NCBI RefSeq assembly: GCF_933775445.1
Contig: NW_026089399.1
Coordinates: forward strand, 293,734 to 357,733
Length of the DNA stretch: 64,000 nt
Reading direction: 5' to 3'
DNA from: Argentina anserina
Taxonomy: Eukaryota > Streptophyta > Magnoliopsida > Rosales > Rosaceae
In this document: positions 63,946 to 64,000 of the stretch, piece by piece
Numbering within the stretch: position 1 is the first letter of the stretch
How the letters are laid out: each line of letters starts with the position of its first letter
Notes under the pieces: model-generated
Told to the model about the DNA's origin: nothing
Database searches by the model: none
Seen by the model: only the letters and a program-made list of their open reading frames with translations
Program-made: the position numbers and the translations under genes

Positions 63946-64000
63946 GTCAACATCACTCCCAGTTGCAATTGGAAGGCAGCAAGGTCGTGTCAGAAATTCA

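Larger units (their letters stand above)
61606..64000 (+). mobile_element. Probable LTR-retrotransposon end (LTR and leader), partial
   Basis: The sequence changes to ordinary AT-rich non-coding DNA with no satellite monomer. It begins TGATAGG at a sharp junction, has a TATA box about 1.15 kb in, and contains internal diverged repeats and short motif clusters but no open frame with a recognisable gag, protease, RT, RNase H or integrase. This layout fits a long LTR (U3 about 1.15 kb) followed by R/U5 and leader, read on the + strand. TATATATCA at 63653-63661 could close an LTR starting TGATA, but I see no convincing primer-binding site after it, so the LTR end is unresolved. Alternatives are a non-autonomous LTR derivative or a plain flank with repeats. 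Confidence 0.5.

Overview
This window is eukaryotic, almost certainly plant, nuclear DNA made of two very different parts. Positions 1-61605 are one uninterrupted, single-orientation satellite DNA array. Positions 61606-64000 are a non-satellite flank that looks like the beginning of an LTR-retrotransposon-type element. I found no credible protein-coding gene, rRNA, tRNA or CRISPR. Plant origin is inferred from the satellite monomer size, the array architecture and the TATA-bearing repeat-rich flank. I cannot name the species or confirm the satellite family from sequence alone.

The satellite has a basic monomer of 148 bp (149 bp when GCATCAGAAGCC reads GCATCAGAAAGCC). A 41-bp piece inside it is present once (148/149 bp), twice (189/190 bp) or, at five places, three times (about 230 bp). 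My hand count of the 148-bp consensus gives 69 A, 30 C, 22 G and 27 T, so it is about 35% GC and strongly A-biased on the + strand. The motif AAAGATAC or a close variant recurs four times per monomer and sets off units of 23, 22 and 19 bp; 22+19 is the mobile 41-bp piece. The array holds very roughly 360 monomers (estimated, not counted).

The array is patchy. Region A (1-6542) is heterogeneous and mostly short monomers. Region B (6543-14371) is homogeneous and rich in 189-bp monomers. Region C (14372-29370) is dominated by a near-perfect ~5-kb tandem duplication. Region D (29371-58980) has its own variant set (TTTAAAAGAAAC, TTCAACAG, GAAAGGATAC, CCTTCCAAAAAG) and several nested tandem duplications of 338 bp to 5.2 kb. 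Region E (58981-61605) is the more degenerate edge. The segment offsets (3407/3514, 2637, 5402/6159/4850, 2216/2257, 1014, 1433, 5213/1690/1310 bp) differ by whole numbers of 148/189-bp monomers or by exactly 41 bp, as expected from unequal exchange in register.

The array stops abruptly inside a monomer at 61605/61606, where sequence beginning TGATAGGAGC starts. The following 2.4 kb carries a TATA box (62756-62764), a 44-bp tandem duplication, three diverged copies of a ~150-bp block, and a cluster of GCGCTAAG motifs. This fits a long LTR and untranslated leader, but the second LTR, primer-binding site and coding domains are not visible. The many long open frames on the - strand of the satellite are by-products of the repeat (189 bp is exactly 63 codons) and should not be annotated as genes.
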